DNA of 64,000 nt, taken from positions 20,394 to 84,393 of the forward strand of contig WYBB01000170.1 of assembly GCA_011526585.1 (NCBI GenBank), given 5' to 3'. The notes below the pieces were generated by a model, which saw nothing but the letters and a program-made list of their open reading frames with translations, did no database searches and was not told the origin of the DNA. This stretch comes from Deltaproteobacteria bacterium. GTDB lineage: Bacteria; Myxococcota_A; UBA9042; PHBI01. Each line of letters opens with the position of its first letter. Position 1 is the stretch's first letter. Position numbers and translations under genes: made by a program. Below are positions 15,140 through 24,061 of this stretch, piece after piece.

Positions 15140-16477
15140 TCAGGCGAGGTCGCGGGCGCGCGCGGCCAGGTGCACGCTGAAGCCGTTATCCGGGCGCAGC
15201 TCGACGCGCTCGGCGGTGAGCGCGCGTGCGAGCTGGCCGCGACCGGCGCGCAGCGCCGCCTCGGTCAAGGTCAGGTGCACGACGTCGCGCTGGGCGTTGC
15301 TGCCGCCGAAGCGGTTGGCGATCGAGCGCATCGGCAGGAGCGCGTCGATCGCGCCCGCGTAGTCGCCGCGGTCGAAGGCGATGAGCGCGCGCGACAGCGG
15401 CAGGCCGACGTCGCGCGTCATCATGGCGTTGGTGCCCTGGCCGGCGGCGCAGGCGTTCATCGCCTCGATCGTGCGCGTGACCGCGTCGGCGCGGCCGGCG
15501 CCGAGGTAGGCCATGATCGCGTGCGCGTCGCTGAAGGCATAGAAGCCGTCGTCGCGCATGGCGTCCCAGTCGGCGGCGAGCCCGTCCCAGCGGGCGCCGA
15601 CGTCGACGCCGCGCAGGCGGAGGCGCCACAGGAAGGATGAGGCGTCGACGTTGTTCAGGGCGACGAGCGAGGGCGCGGGGCGGACGTGCGCGTCGTAGAG
15701 CGCGAGCGCCTCGTCGATCTCGCCGCGGTCGAGGTGGAAGAGCGCGCGGTGCCAGAAGTTGTGGATCGCCAGCGCGCAGGGCTCACCGCCGGGCGCGGAC
15801 CAGTCGGCCTCGGTGGCGGCGAGCCAGCGCACACCCTCGGCGGTGCGGCCCTGCATCTCCATCACGTGCGCGACGGCATGCACCGCCCACGGGTCGCGGC
15901 GGTCGAGCGCGAGCGCGCGCAGGCCGGTGTCCTCGGCGCGCGCGTAGAGCGCGGTCTCCTCGAGGCCGAAGGCGTACATGCCGAGCACGTAGCCCATGCC
16001 GGGCAGGCTCGGATCCCAGCGGCCGACGACCTGGGCGGGGCGGTCGCGCAGCATCTGCGAGTCGCCGAGGTAGAAGTCGCCGATGTGCGCGAGCTGCAAC
16101 GCGAAGAGGTCGTGGGGGTGGTCGACGGCGATCGCGCCGTAGCGGCGCACGGCGAGCGCCATGTCGCCTTCGTACCAGGCGCGAGCGGCACCGGCGTGCT
16201 GGCGCTCGCGCTCGTTCATGCGCGGGGAGAGGCGCTCGAGCTCGGAGAGCGCCGCTGCGAGCAGCGGGCGCGACGAGCGCTCGCCGACCAGGACCGCGAT
16301 GCCGGCCTTGAAGGCGTGGCCCATGGCGAAGTCGGGATCGACGGCGAGCGCCTCCTCGATCGGCGCGAGCGGGTCGCCGATATAGGACGCGCAGCGCGCG
16401 GTCGCGAGCTCGAGCCGGGCGATGGCGTTGGGATCGTTGGTGGTGTGGCTGACGCCGCGACAGTCGGTGAGCGACAT
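15140..16477 (-). CDS. Tetratricopeptide repeat protein (TTC38-like)
   Basis: 445 aa, no signal peptide. The ATG at 16475-16477 has GAGGAG seven bases upstream. The whole length is helical hairpins with TPR-like signatures. The order of motifs (SSxxxARLELATARC near the start, HPHDLFALQLAHIGDFYLGDS, DRRDPWAVHAVAHVMEMQGRTAEGVRWL, ALAIHNFWHRALFHLDRGEIDEALALYD) matches the TTC38 / TPR-38 family, which is widespread but uncharacterised in bacteria. It is monocistronic and convergent with the ceramidase-like gene. The leader region contains a perfect hairpin (16548-16564). Molecular role unknown; likely protein-protein interaction. Confidence 0.82.
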   Translation of the reverse strand: MSLTDCRGVSHTTNDPNAIARLELATARCASYIGDPLAPIEEALAVDPDFAMGHAFKAGIAVLVGERSSRPLLAAALSELERLSPRMNERERQHAGAARAWYEGDMALAVRRYGAIAVDHPHDLFALQLAHIGDFYLGDSQMLRDRPAQVVGRWDPSLPGMGYVLGMYAFGLEETALYARAEDTGLRALALDRRDPWAVHAVAHVMEMQGRTAEGVRWLAATEADWSAPGGEPCALAIHNFWHRALFHLDRGEIDEALALYDAHVRPAPSLVALNNVDASSFLWRLRLRGVDVGARWDGLAADWDAMRDDGFYAFSDAHAIMAYLGAGRADAVTRTIEAMNACAAGQGTNAMMTRDVGLPLSRALIAFDRGDYAGAIDALLPMRSIANRFGGSNAQRDVVHLTLTEAALRAGRGQLARALTAERVELRPDNGFSVHLAARARDLA

Positions 16478-16547
16478 GGGGGACTCCTCGGGTTGTTCGT
16501 CAAGGTGCCGGGACCCTCGCCCCGGCAACCCCCTGGCGTGACGGCGG

Positions 16548-16564
16548 CTGGCACAATGTGCCAG
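16548..16564. other. Perfect inverted repeat upstream of the TPR gene
   Basis: CTGGCAC, AAT, GTGCCAG: 7-bp arms with a 3-base loop, about 70 bp upstream of the TPR start and about 130 bp upstream of the divergent lipoprotein gene. Possible operator for either gene. Confidence 0.35.
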
Positions 16565-16647
16565 GGCCGCGGCGGCACGGAGTTCCGGGCGTGGCACGAA
16601 CCCGGTCGCCGGAACGCTTACGCCCGCTGACGTCCGAGGTACGTTTA

Positions 16648-16664
16648 CCCTCGCGTCGCGAGGG
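16648..16664. promoter_or_regulatory. 17-bp palindrome upstream of the lipoprotein gene
   Basis: CCCTCGCG, T, CGCGAGGG: 8-bp arms about one base, 33 bp before the ATG at 16697. It overlaps the expected core promoter or leader of this gene, so it could be an operator or a leader stem. Confidence 0.4.
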
Positions 16665-16696
16665 GTCCCCACCCTCGAACGAATCAGGAGGTCTTC

Positions 16697-17608
16697 ATGC
16701 GTCATCTGCGCGCGCTCGTCTGGCTGTCTCTCGTGTGCCCGCTCCCCCTCACCGCCTGCGGCAAGGGCGGCGGCATCGACCTGCCGGAGGCCAGGGCCTT
16801 CCCGCCGCCCGGCGCGCCCGAGGCGACGACGCTCGTAAGCGCCGGCACCGGCGAGCGGGTGCTGCGCTTCGCGCCCAAGGCCGACACCTCCGACAAGGTG
16901 CGCGTCGACGCGACGGTCAGCTCGATCGCCAAGGCGGGCGGGCAGTCGATGACCTTCGAGCTCGGCCTCGACCTGACGATGGCGAGTCGCGTCGAGGAGG
17001 TCGAGGCGGACGGGCGCTTCCGCGTGCGCAGCGTCATCGACGACGTGAAGACGCGCCTGGGCGGTGACCTCGCGAAGATGGGCGGCGAGTCGGCGGCCTC
17101 GATGATGGCCGACATGATGAAGGGGATCGCGACCGCGGTGACGCTCGACAGCCGCGGGCGCATGCTCGGCATGCAGCTCGAGGGCGACAACCCCGTGATG
17201 CAGCAGATGCAGATGGGGTTCGATCGCGGCTTCCAGTCGGGCTTCGTGCCGCTGCCCGAGGAGGCGGTCGGCCCCGGCGCCGAGTGGGACGTGCTCGGGC
17301 ACATGGACTCGATGGGCGTCAAGGCGCGCCTGGCCGCGCGCTACAAGCTCGTCGCGCTCGAGGGTTCGCGCGCGACGCTCGAGGTGACGATGCGCGGCGC
17401 GGCCGATCCGCAGGCCACCGAGATGCAGGGCGCGATCGTCGAGCTCGAGCGGCTGGCGATCACCGGCAGCGGCACGATGACCATCGACCTCGAGCGGCCG
17501 ACGCGCGGCGAGATGGACCTCACGCTCGAGCTCACGGCGGCGATGGAAGCGCAGGGCCAGTCCGCCGACGCGGAGATGAGCATGCGTATGAAGGCGCACA
17601 CGCCATGA
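16697..17608 (+). CDS. Lipoprotein, DUF6263-like
   Basis: 303 aa. The ATG has a near-ideal AGGAGG site 5 bp upstream. Signal peptide with lipobox LTAC (Cys21). The mature protein is a repeated-strand protein without catalytic motifs: VLRFAPKADTSDKVRVDATVSS, then FELGLDLTMASRVEEVEADGRFRVRSVIDDV, then 'GPGAEWDVLGHMDSMGVKARLAARYKLVAL'. This pattern matches DUF6263-type lipoproteins found in many bacteria, whose role is unknown. Unusually Met-rich segments (MMADMMKG, MQQMQMG, EMSMRMK) are visible. It lies 76 bp upstream of namZ on the same strand and may be cotranscribed. Confidence 0.75.
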   Translation: MRHLRALVWLSLVCPLPLTACGKGGGIDLPEARAFPPPGAPEATTLVSAGTGERVLRFAPKADTSDKVRVDATVSSIAKAGGQSMTFELGLDLTMASRVEEVEADGRFRVRSVIDDVKTRLGGDLAKMGGESAASMMADMMKGIATAVTLDSRGRMLGMQLEGDNPVMQQMQMGFDRGFQSGFVPLPEEAVGPGAEWDVLGHMDSMGVKARLAARYKLVALEGSRATLEVTMRGAADPQATEMQGAIVELERLAITGSGTMTIDLERPTRGEMDLTLELTAAMEAQGQSADAEMSMRMKAHTP

Positions 17609-17684
17609 GTAGATCCGACGCCGACGACATTGTATGAGGCGGCGTCCGCGCGGCCCGGGGTCGGGTGTGCGGGCGGAGGTGCAG

Positions 17685-18806
17685 ATGTCGTCGGGTCTCG
17701 ATGCGGTCGCTCAGGGTTTCGTGCCGGAGCTCAAGGGCAAGCGCCTGGCGCTGCTCGTCAACCACACCGCGGTCGATCACTGGGGCCGGCACGCGGTCGA
17801 GGTGATGCGCGCGCTGGGTGCATCGATCGTGCGGCTGTGCGGACCCGAGCACGGGGTCTGGGGCACGCACCAGGACATGGAGCCGGTGGGCTCGGATGCG
17901 CGCGACCCGGTCTTCGACCTGCCGGTGGTGTCGCTCTACGGCGAGGACAAGGCGAGCCTCGAGCCGCGCGCCGAGGTCTTCGAGGGGATCGACGCGCTGG
18001 TCTACGACATCCAGGACATCGGCGTGCGCTACTACACCTACGCGGCGACGCTGGCGTTCGCCATGCGGCAGGCGGCGGCGGCCAAGGTGCCGGTGTGGGT
18101 GCTCGACCGTCCGAACCCGATCGGCCCGGCGCGCGAGGGACCGCTCTTGAGGGCGGGCTTCGAGAGCTTCTGCGGGCTCGTCGCCGGGTTGCCGATCCGC
18201 CACGGGCTCTGTGTCGGGGAGCTGGCGCGCTGGTACGGCAAGACCTTCGCGCCCGGCTGCGAGCTGCACGTGGTGCCGTGCCGCAAGGGCACGCGGCTGC
18301 CTTTTCTGCCGACCTCGCCCAACATGCCGACGCGCGACACGGCGCTGGTCTACGCCGGGATGTGCCTCGTCGAGGGCACGACGCTGTCGGAGGGGCGCGG
18401 CACGACCTCGCCGTTTCTGCAGGTCGGCGCGCCCGGGGTCGACCCGCTGGCGGTCGCGGCCTACCTGCGCAAGAAGGACTGCCCCGGCGTCGACTTCGTG
18501 CCGATCCGCTTCCGGCCGCAGTTCGGCAAGCACGCCGGCGAGGTCTGCGGCGGGGTCTACCTGCGCGGCTTCGATCCGAACGCGCTGGCGGCGGTCAAGC
18601 TGGGCGTCTACGTGCTGCAGGCGATGAAGGCGGTCGCGCCCGAGGCGTGGACCTGGCGCAGCGACGCCTACGAGTTCGTGACGGACCGGCCGGCGATCGA
18701 TCTCTTGTGGGGATCGAGCGCGCTGCGCGAGTGCCTGGATCGGGGCGGCGACGTCGACGATCTGATCGCGGCGGGCGACGCCGAGGCGCAGGCGTTTCGG
18801 CCATGA
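17685..18806 (+). CDS. namZ: DUF1343 exo-beta-N-acetylmuramidase (NamZ-like)
   Basis: 373 aa from the ATG at 17685, which has GGAGGTG just upstream. An in-frame ATG at 17634 would add 17 Arg-rich residues. Conserved DUF1343 features: LVNHTAV near the N-terminus, PEHGVWG, YDIQDIGVRYYTY, LDRPNPIG, and CLVEGTTLSEGRGT. NamZ (GH171) removes terminal N-acetylmuramic acid from peptidoglycan glycans. Most members are exported; neither start gives a signal peptide here, which suggests a cytosolic role in muropeptide recycling or a missed export route. Its stop overlaps the nadD start (ATGA), so it is translationally coupled to NAD synthesis. Confidence 0.85.
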   Translation: MSSGLDAVAQGFVPELKGKRLALLVNHTAVDHWGRHAVEVMRALGASIVRLCGPEHGVWGTHQDMEPVGSDARDPVFDLPVVSLYGEDKASLEPRAEVFEGIDALVYDIQDIGVRYYTYAATLAFAMRQAAAAKVPVWVLDRPNPIGPAREGPLLRAGFESFCGLVAGLPIRHGLCVGELARWYGKTFAPGCELHVVPCRKGTRLPFLPTSPNMPTRDTALVYAGMCLVEGTTLSEGRGTTSPFLQVGAPGVDPLAVAAYLRKKDCPGVDFVPIRFRPQFGKHAGEVCGGVYLRGFDPNALAAVKLGVYVLQAMKAVAPEAWTWRSDAYEFVTDRPAIDLLWGSSALRECLDRGGDVDDLIAAGDAEAQAFRP

Positions 18807-19393
18807 CCGCGCCGCGCGGCGACGGCGGCGCGAAGAAGCGCGTCGCGTTCTACGGCGGGAGCTTCGACCCGCCGCACATGGCGCACGTGTTGGTGGCGAC
18901 CTGGGCCCTGTGCCGCGGCGGGGTCGACGAGGTGTGGCTGGTGCCGGCGCTCGGGCACGCCTTCGGCAAGGAGCTCTCGCCGTTCTTCACGCGCTGCCGC
19001 ATGGTGGCGGCGGCGGTCCGGCACCTCGGGCCGCGCGTGGTGGTCGAGCCGATCGAGGGGCGGCTGCCGGCGCCGAGCTATACGATCGATACGGTCGAGG
19101 CGCTCTTGCGCGAGCACGAGCTCGAGCTGACGCTGGTGATGGGCGCCGACGCGTGGGCCGAGCGCGACAAGTGGAAGCGCTGGAGCGACCTCGAGGCCCT
19201 GGTCGAGGGGCGCGTGCTCGTCGTCGGGCGCGGCGAGCAGGTGGTCGATCGGGGCGCGCACGAGGTCTTCACCCTGCCCGATCTCAGCTCGACCGAGGTC
19301 AGGCGGCGCGTGGCCGCGGGCGAGCCGTACTGGTGGATGGTGCCCGAGCCGGTGGCCGAGATCATCGAGGCCGAAGGCCTCTATCGGCCATGA
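18803..19393 (+). CDS. nadD: Nicotinate-nucleotide adenylyltransferase
   Basis: 196 aa. Converts nicotinate mononucleotide and ATP to deamido-NAD in NAD synthesis. Nucleotidyltransferase motifs: GGSFDPPHMAH (residues 19-29, with Met in place of the usual Gly/Ile) and the C-terminal SSTEVRRRV. Also seen: MGADAW and the family-typical WxxWxxL segment (KWKRWSDLEAL). The length fits NadD. The ATG overlaps the namZ stop by 4 bp, and its own stop overlaps the DUF2520 gene start by 4 bp, giving a strictly coupled trio. The DUF2520 partner is not a known NAD gene. Confidence 0.92.
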   Translation: MTAPRGDGGAKKRVAFYGGSFDPPHMAHVLVATWALCRGGVDEVWLVPALGHAFGKELSPFFTRCRMVAAAVRHLGPRVVVEPIEGRLPAPSYTIDTVEALLREHELELTLVMGADAWAERDKWKRWSDLEALVEGRVLVVGRGEQVVDRGAHEVFTLPDLSSTEVRRRVAAGEPYWWMVPEPVAEIIEAEGLYRP

Positions 19394-20205
19394 AGATCGT
19401 CGTGATCGGCAGCGGGCGGGCGGCGAGCGCGCTCGGGCCGCGGTGGCGCGCGGCGGGACACGACGTGCGGGTGTGGTCGCGACGAGACGGTGCCCTGACG
19501 GCGGCGCCCTCGGCCGAGGTGGTGGTGCTGGCGGTGCCCGACTCGGTGATCGGCACGGTGGCGGGCGAGCTGAGACGACGGGCCGGCGCGGGCGACGAGG
19601 TGTGGCTTCACCTCTCGGGCGTGCACGCGGCGGCGATCCTGCGCGCCGCGATGGAAGGAGGCGCGCCGGGGCCGCGCGCGGTCGGCTGCCTGCATCCCTT
19701 GGTGGCGCTGGCGCCTGGGGCGGATCCGAGCGGCGCGGTGGCGGGGATCGAGGGCGAGGTGGACGCGGTGGCGGTGGCCGAGCGCCTGGCGATCGACGCG
19801 GGCCTCGTGCCGCATGCGATCCCGGCCGAGCGCGCGCTCTATCACGCGGCGGCGGTGAGCGTGGCCGGGCACGCGACCGCGCTCTTCGCGCAGGCGATGT
19901 CGCTCTTCACGGCGATCGGTTTTTCGCGCGAGGGCGCGCGCCAGGCGCTGCAGCCGCTCTTCGCCTCGGCGGCGGACAACCTCGCGCGCGCAGAGCCCGA
20001 GCAGGCGATCACCGGCCCGGTGAGCCGCGGTGATCGCGACACGGTGGCGCGCCACCTCGACGCGCTGGAGGCGCTCGGGGCGGGCGAGGTGCTCGCGGTC
20101 TATCGCGCGCTGGCGCGTGAGGCCCTCGGGCTGTCGGCGGCGCGGCTCGACGCGCGGACCGTGCAGGAGCTCCAGGATCTGCTGGCGTCGCCGCGGCGCG
20201 CGTGA
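19390..20205 (+). CDS. Rossmann-like and DUF2520 domain-containing protein
   Basis: 271 aa. N-terminal NAD(P)-binding Rossmann domain with GSGRAASALG (residues 7-16) and VVVLAVPDSVIG. The C-terminal DUF2520 domain (about 125-265) contains HPLVALAP and the conserved YHAAAVSVAGHATALF, related to helical domains of 6-phosphogluconate or ketopantoate reductase-like enzymes. This family is common beside panC/panB or nadD but has no established reaction; a reductase or NAD(P)-sensing role is likely. ATG overlaps the nadD stop. Very GC-rich codon use like its neighbours. Confidence 0.85.
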   Translation: MKIVVIGSGRAASALGPRWRAAGHDVRVWSRRDGALTAAPSAEVVVLAVPDSVIGTVAGELRRRAGAGDEVWLHLSGVHAAAILRAAMEGGAPGPRAVGCLHPLVALAPGADPSGAVAGIEGEVDAVAVAERLAIDAGLVPHAIPAERALYHAAAVSVAGHATALFAQAMSLFTAIGFSREGARQALQPLFASAADNLARAEPEQAITGPVSRGDRDTVARHLDALEALGAGEVLAVYRALAREALGLSAARLDARTVQELQDLLASPRRA

Positions 20206-20229
20206 GCTGCGGACGGGCGCGTGGCGTGA

Positions 20230-20859
20230 TCAGGGTCGCGCGCCGGCGCCGCCGAGCGATGCGCCCAGGACCGCAAGGAGGTTGTCGACGATGTGTCCGG
20301 TGACGCCCCAGATCACCCTGGGCGTGTGCACCCAGAAGGTGAGGCGCGGCTCGGACCCGGCGGGCACGCGCGCGGCGCGACGCAGGCCGCGCATGGTGCG
20401 GCGGCCCGCGGGGTCGAGGAGCGCGGGCAGCGGCACCTGGAAGACCGAGGCGACCTCGTGAGGTGACGGCGTGAGGGTGAGCGGCGCGCGCACGAGCGCG
20501 ACGATCGGCGTGACGTGAAAGCCGGTGTGCGTCGGGAACTGATCGAGCGCGCCGACGACCTGCGGCTCGGCGCGCGGGATGCCGAGCTCTTCTTCGGCTT
20601 CGCGCAGCGCGGCCGCGACCGGGTCGGCGTCGTCGGGGTCGATGCCGCCGCCGGGGAAGGCGACCTGCCCGGAGTGCGTGCTGAGGGTGAGCGGGCGCTC
20701 GATGAAGAGGACCTCGAGCGCGTCACCGGCGGGCGGCACGACGAGCGGCACGAGCACGGCGGCGGGGCGCGCCGCGCCGATCGCCGCGGTCTGCGGCGAG
20801 TAGGCGGCGAGCGCGCGCCGAACCGAATCAGCCGAGATCGAGCTTGGGATCGTAGTCAT
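20230..20859 (-). CDS. CoA pyrophosphatase (Nudix, NudL/NUDT7-like)
   Basis: 209 aa. Clear CoA-branch Nudix protein: LSTHSGQVAFPGGGIDPDD, then AALREAEEELGI, where the REXXEE core and the upstream HxGQVAFPGG UPF0035 signature are intact. TGFHVTPIVALV follows, as in NudL. Expected to hydrolyse CoA or acyl-CoA to 3',5'-ADP and phosphopantetheine. The ATG (20857-20859) lies inside the last 32 bp of the universal stress protein gene; no other good start exists. It is the distal gene of the carboxylase-stress protein-Nudix set. A second CoA-type Nudix gene is at 2891-3493. Confidence 0.9.
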   Translation of the reverse strand: MTTIPSSISADSVRRALAAYSPQTAAIGAARPAAVLVPLVVPPAGDALEVLFIERPLTLSTHSGQVAFPGGGIDPDDADPVAAALREAEEELGIPRAEPQVVGALDQFPTHTGFHVTPIVALVRAPLTLTPSPHEVASVFQVPLPALLDPAGRRTMRGLRRAARVPAGSEPRLTFWVHTPRVIWGVTGHIVDNLLAVLGASLGGAGARP

Positions 20860-21322
20860 CCGGCTTGACCGTGAGCACGTCGCACGGGGCGCGGCGCACG
20901 ACGCGCTCGGCCTGCGAGCCCATGAAGAGGTGCTTGAAGCCGGTGTTGCCGTGGGTGCCCATGATGATGAGGTCGCTCTTGAGCTGGATGGCGACGCGCA
21001 GGATCTCCTCGAAGGGCTTGCCGTTGCGCGTCTCGAGCGTGATGCGGTCGCGCTCCTCGCGGGTGACCTTGCCCTCCTCCTGCAGGCGGTTCAGGCGGGT
21101 GACCAGCCCGTCGCGCAGCACGTCGAGCGCCTCGCGCCCGGCGGTGACGTCCTCGTAGAACGAGACCGGCCCGCCCTCGCGCACGTTCAACACGGTGAGG
21201 CGCGCGTTGAAGAGCTGGCTGTAGCCGACGGCGCGGTAGAACGCCTTGGTGCTGCAGTCGGAGAAGTCGACCGGGCAGAGGATGTGGTTGTAGACGACGA
21301 CGTTGGGGTTCTGGGAATCCAT
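20828..21322 (-). CDS. Universal stress protein (UspA family)
   Basis: 164 aa single USP domain. Starts with the typical HILCPVDFSDCSTKAF strand. It has the ATP-binding signature GTHGNTGFKHLFMGSQAERVVRRA with the G-2x-G-9x-G-S pattern, so it is probably an ATP-binding member. An AGAGG site precedes the ATG. It lies 12 bp after the acyl-CoA carboxylase gene and overlaps the Nudix gene. It may link stress or energy status to acyl-CoA metabolism; that link is inference from position only. Confidence 0.92.
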   Translation of the reverse strand: MDSQNPNVVVYNHILCPVDFSDCSTKAFYRAVGYSQLFNARLTVLNVREGGPVSFYEDVTAGREALDVLRDGLVTRLNRLQEEGKVTREERDRITLETRNGKPFEEILRVAIQLKSDLIIMGTHGNTGFKHLFMGSQAERVVRRAPCDVLTVKPDDYDPKLDLG

Positions 21323-21334
21323 GGGGGAGGCCTC

Positions 21335-22885
<1,551 letters not shown>

Positions 22886-23009
22886 CCGGGGAGCCTCCTC
22901 GTAGGTACGCGGGCGCGGCGTCTACCACGGCTGCGGGTGCGCTCCTAGAGGTTTGAACGGTTTGAAGGGCGCGCCAGACGTGGTAGCGGCACCGGCGGAG
23001 GACATCGGC

Positions 23010-23903
23010 ATGAGATCCCTGGCTGCATTGACGACCCTGGTCTGCCTCGGCGCCTGCTCCGGCCGTGAGCCCGCGCCCGCATCCGGACACGACGGACAGG
23101 AGCCGCCCATGGCGACGTCCGCTCCCGCACCCGCACCCGCACCCGCTCCCGCACCCGCTCCCGCTCCTGCTCCCGCGCCCGCGGCCCCCGCCGAGCCCGA
23201 CGACAAGACCCTCGAGCGCACGCCCGGGCTCACGCCGCCCTTGCCGCTGGTCCTCGCCGCGGCCCCCGCGGCCCTGCCCGGGCTCGCCGGCGCGCCCGGC
23301 CCGTCGCCGGCGATGGGCGCCAGCGACGCCGAGGCGCTGGTCAAGGTCTTCGTCTTCTCCGACTTCCAGTGCCCGGTGTGCAGGCGCGCGGTCGAGCCGC
23401 TCAAGAAGCTCGTGCGCGCCTTCCCCGGCGAGGTGCAGGTCGTCTTCAAGCAGCACCCGCTGGCGTCGCATTCGCGCGCCGAGCCCGCCGCGCGCGCGTC
23501 GCTGGCCGCGCTGGCGCAGGGCAGGTTCTGGGAGATGCACGACCGCCTCTTCGAGGCGCAGCGCGCGCTCGAGGATCACGACCTCGCGGCGCACGCGCAG
23601 GCGCTGGGGCTCGACCTCGCGGCGTGGGAAAAGGCGCTCGGCGATCCTGGGCTCGCGGCGCAGATCGCCTACGAGACCGCCCAGGCCGAGGCGCTCGAGG
23701 CGCGCGGCACGCCGGCCTTCGTCGTCAACGGCGTCAAGACCGTCGGCTGGGGGAGCTACTTCGGGCTCGAGGCGCAGGTGAAGCAGGCGCTGGCGACGGC
23801 CCGCGAGCTGCTCGCCGGCGGCGTGCCACGAGGCGAGGTCGCGCGGCGCGCCTCCGCCGACGAGGACGCGCGCGCGGCCGAGATCCTCTTCGGCGCGAGG
23901 TGA
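23010..23903 (+). CDS. DsbA-like thioredoxin-fold lipoprotein
   Basis: 297 aa. Start chosen at the ATG 23010 with GGAGG upstream. Signal peptide with lipobox LGAC (Cys18). A linker of about ten Ala-Pro dipeptides (residues 38-57) follows, then the DsbA/thioredoxin domain (about 108-265) with active-site CPVC in FSDFQCPVCRRAV and the cis-Pro loop GTPAFVVNG. It is expected to be a periplasmic, membrane-anchored thiol:disulfide oxidoreductase. The rigid Ala-Pro linker would hold the catalytic domain away from the membrane. The C-terminal helix is charged. Monocistronic; upstream of a histidine kinase gene. Confidence 0.88.
   Translation: MRSLAALTTLVCLGACSGREPAPASGHDGQEPPMATSAPAPAPAPAPAPAPAPAPAPAAPAEPDDKTLERTPGLTPPLPLVLAAAPAALPGLAGAPGPSPAMGASDAEALVKVFVFSDFQCPVCRRAVEPLKKLVRAFPGEVQVVFKQHPLASHSRAEPAARASLAALAQGRFWEMHDRLFEAQRALEDHDLAAHAQALGLDLAAWEKALGDPGLAAQIAYETAQAEALEARGTPAFVVNGVKTVGWGSYFGLEAQVKQALATARELLAGGVPRGEVARRASADEDARAAEILFGAR
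23121..23180 (+). repeat. Hexanucleotide repeat encoding an Ala-Pro linker
   Basis: Ten tandem GCNCCN units, mostly GCACCC and GCTCCC, coding (Ala-Pro)10 within the DsbA-like lipoprotein. The unit length keeps the frame, so copy-number slippage would lengthen or shorten the linker without frameshift. Confidence 0.85.
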
Positions 23904-24061
23904 TCTCTGCGGGGTCGCGCGATTGTCGATGACCCACCCGCTGTGCTAACTTGCACACCTGACGAGCGCCGCTTCGTCACCTCACCCGACACCGGTCCGG
24001 GCGCGCCGGCCGTGCCTGCGGCTCGCGGTGGAGATCCCCGCACATCGCCCGCAGGAATGTC

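Noticed and set aside
23121..23180. Tandem hexamer considered as a CRISPR or intergenic repeat
   Set aside because: It is in frame, codes Ala-Pro within an intact lipoprotein, and has no spacers.
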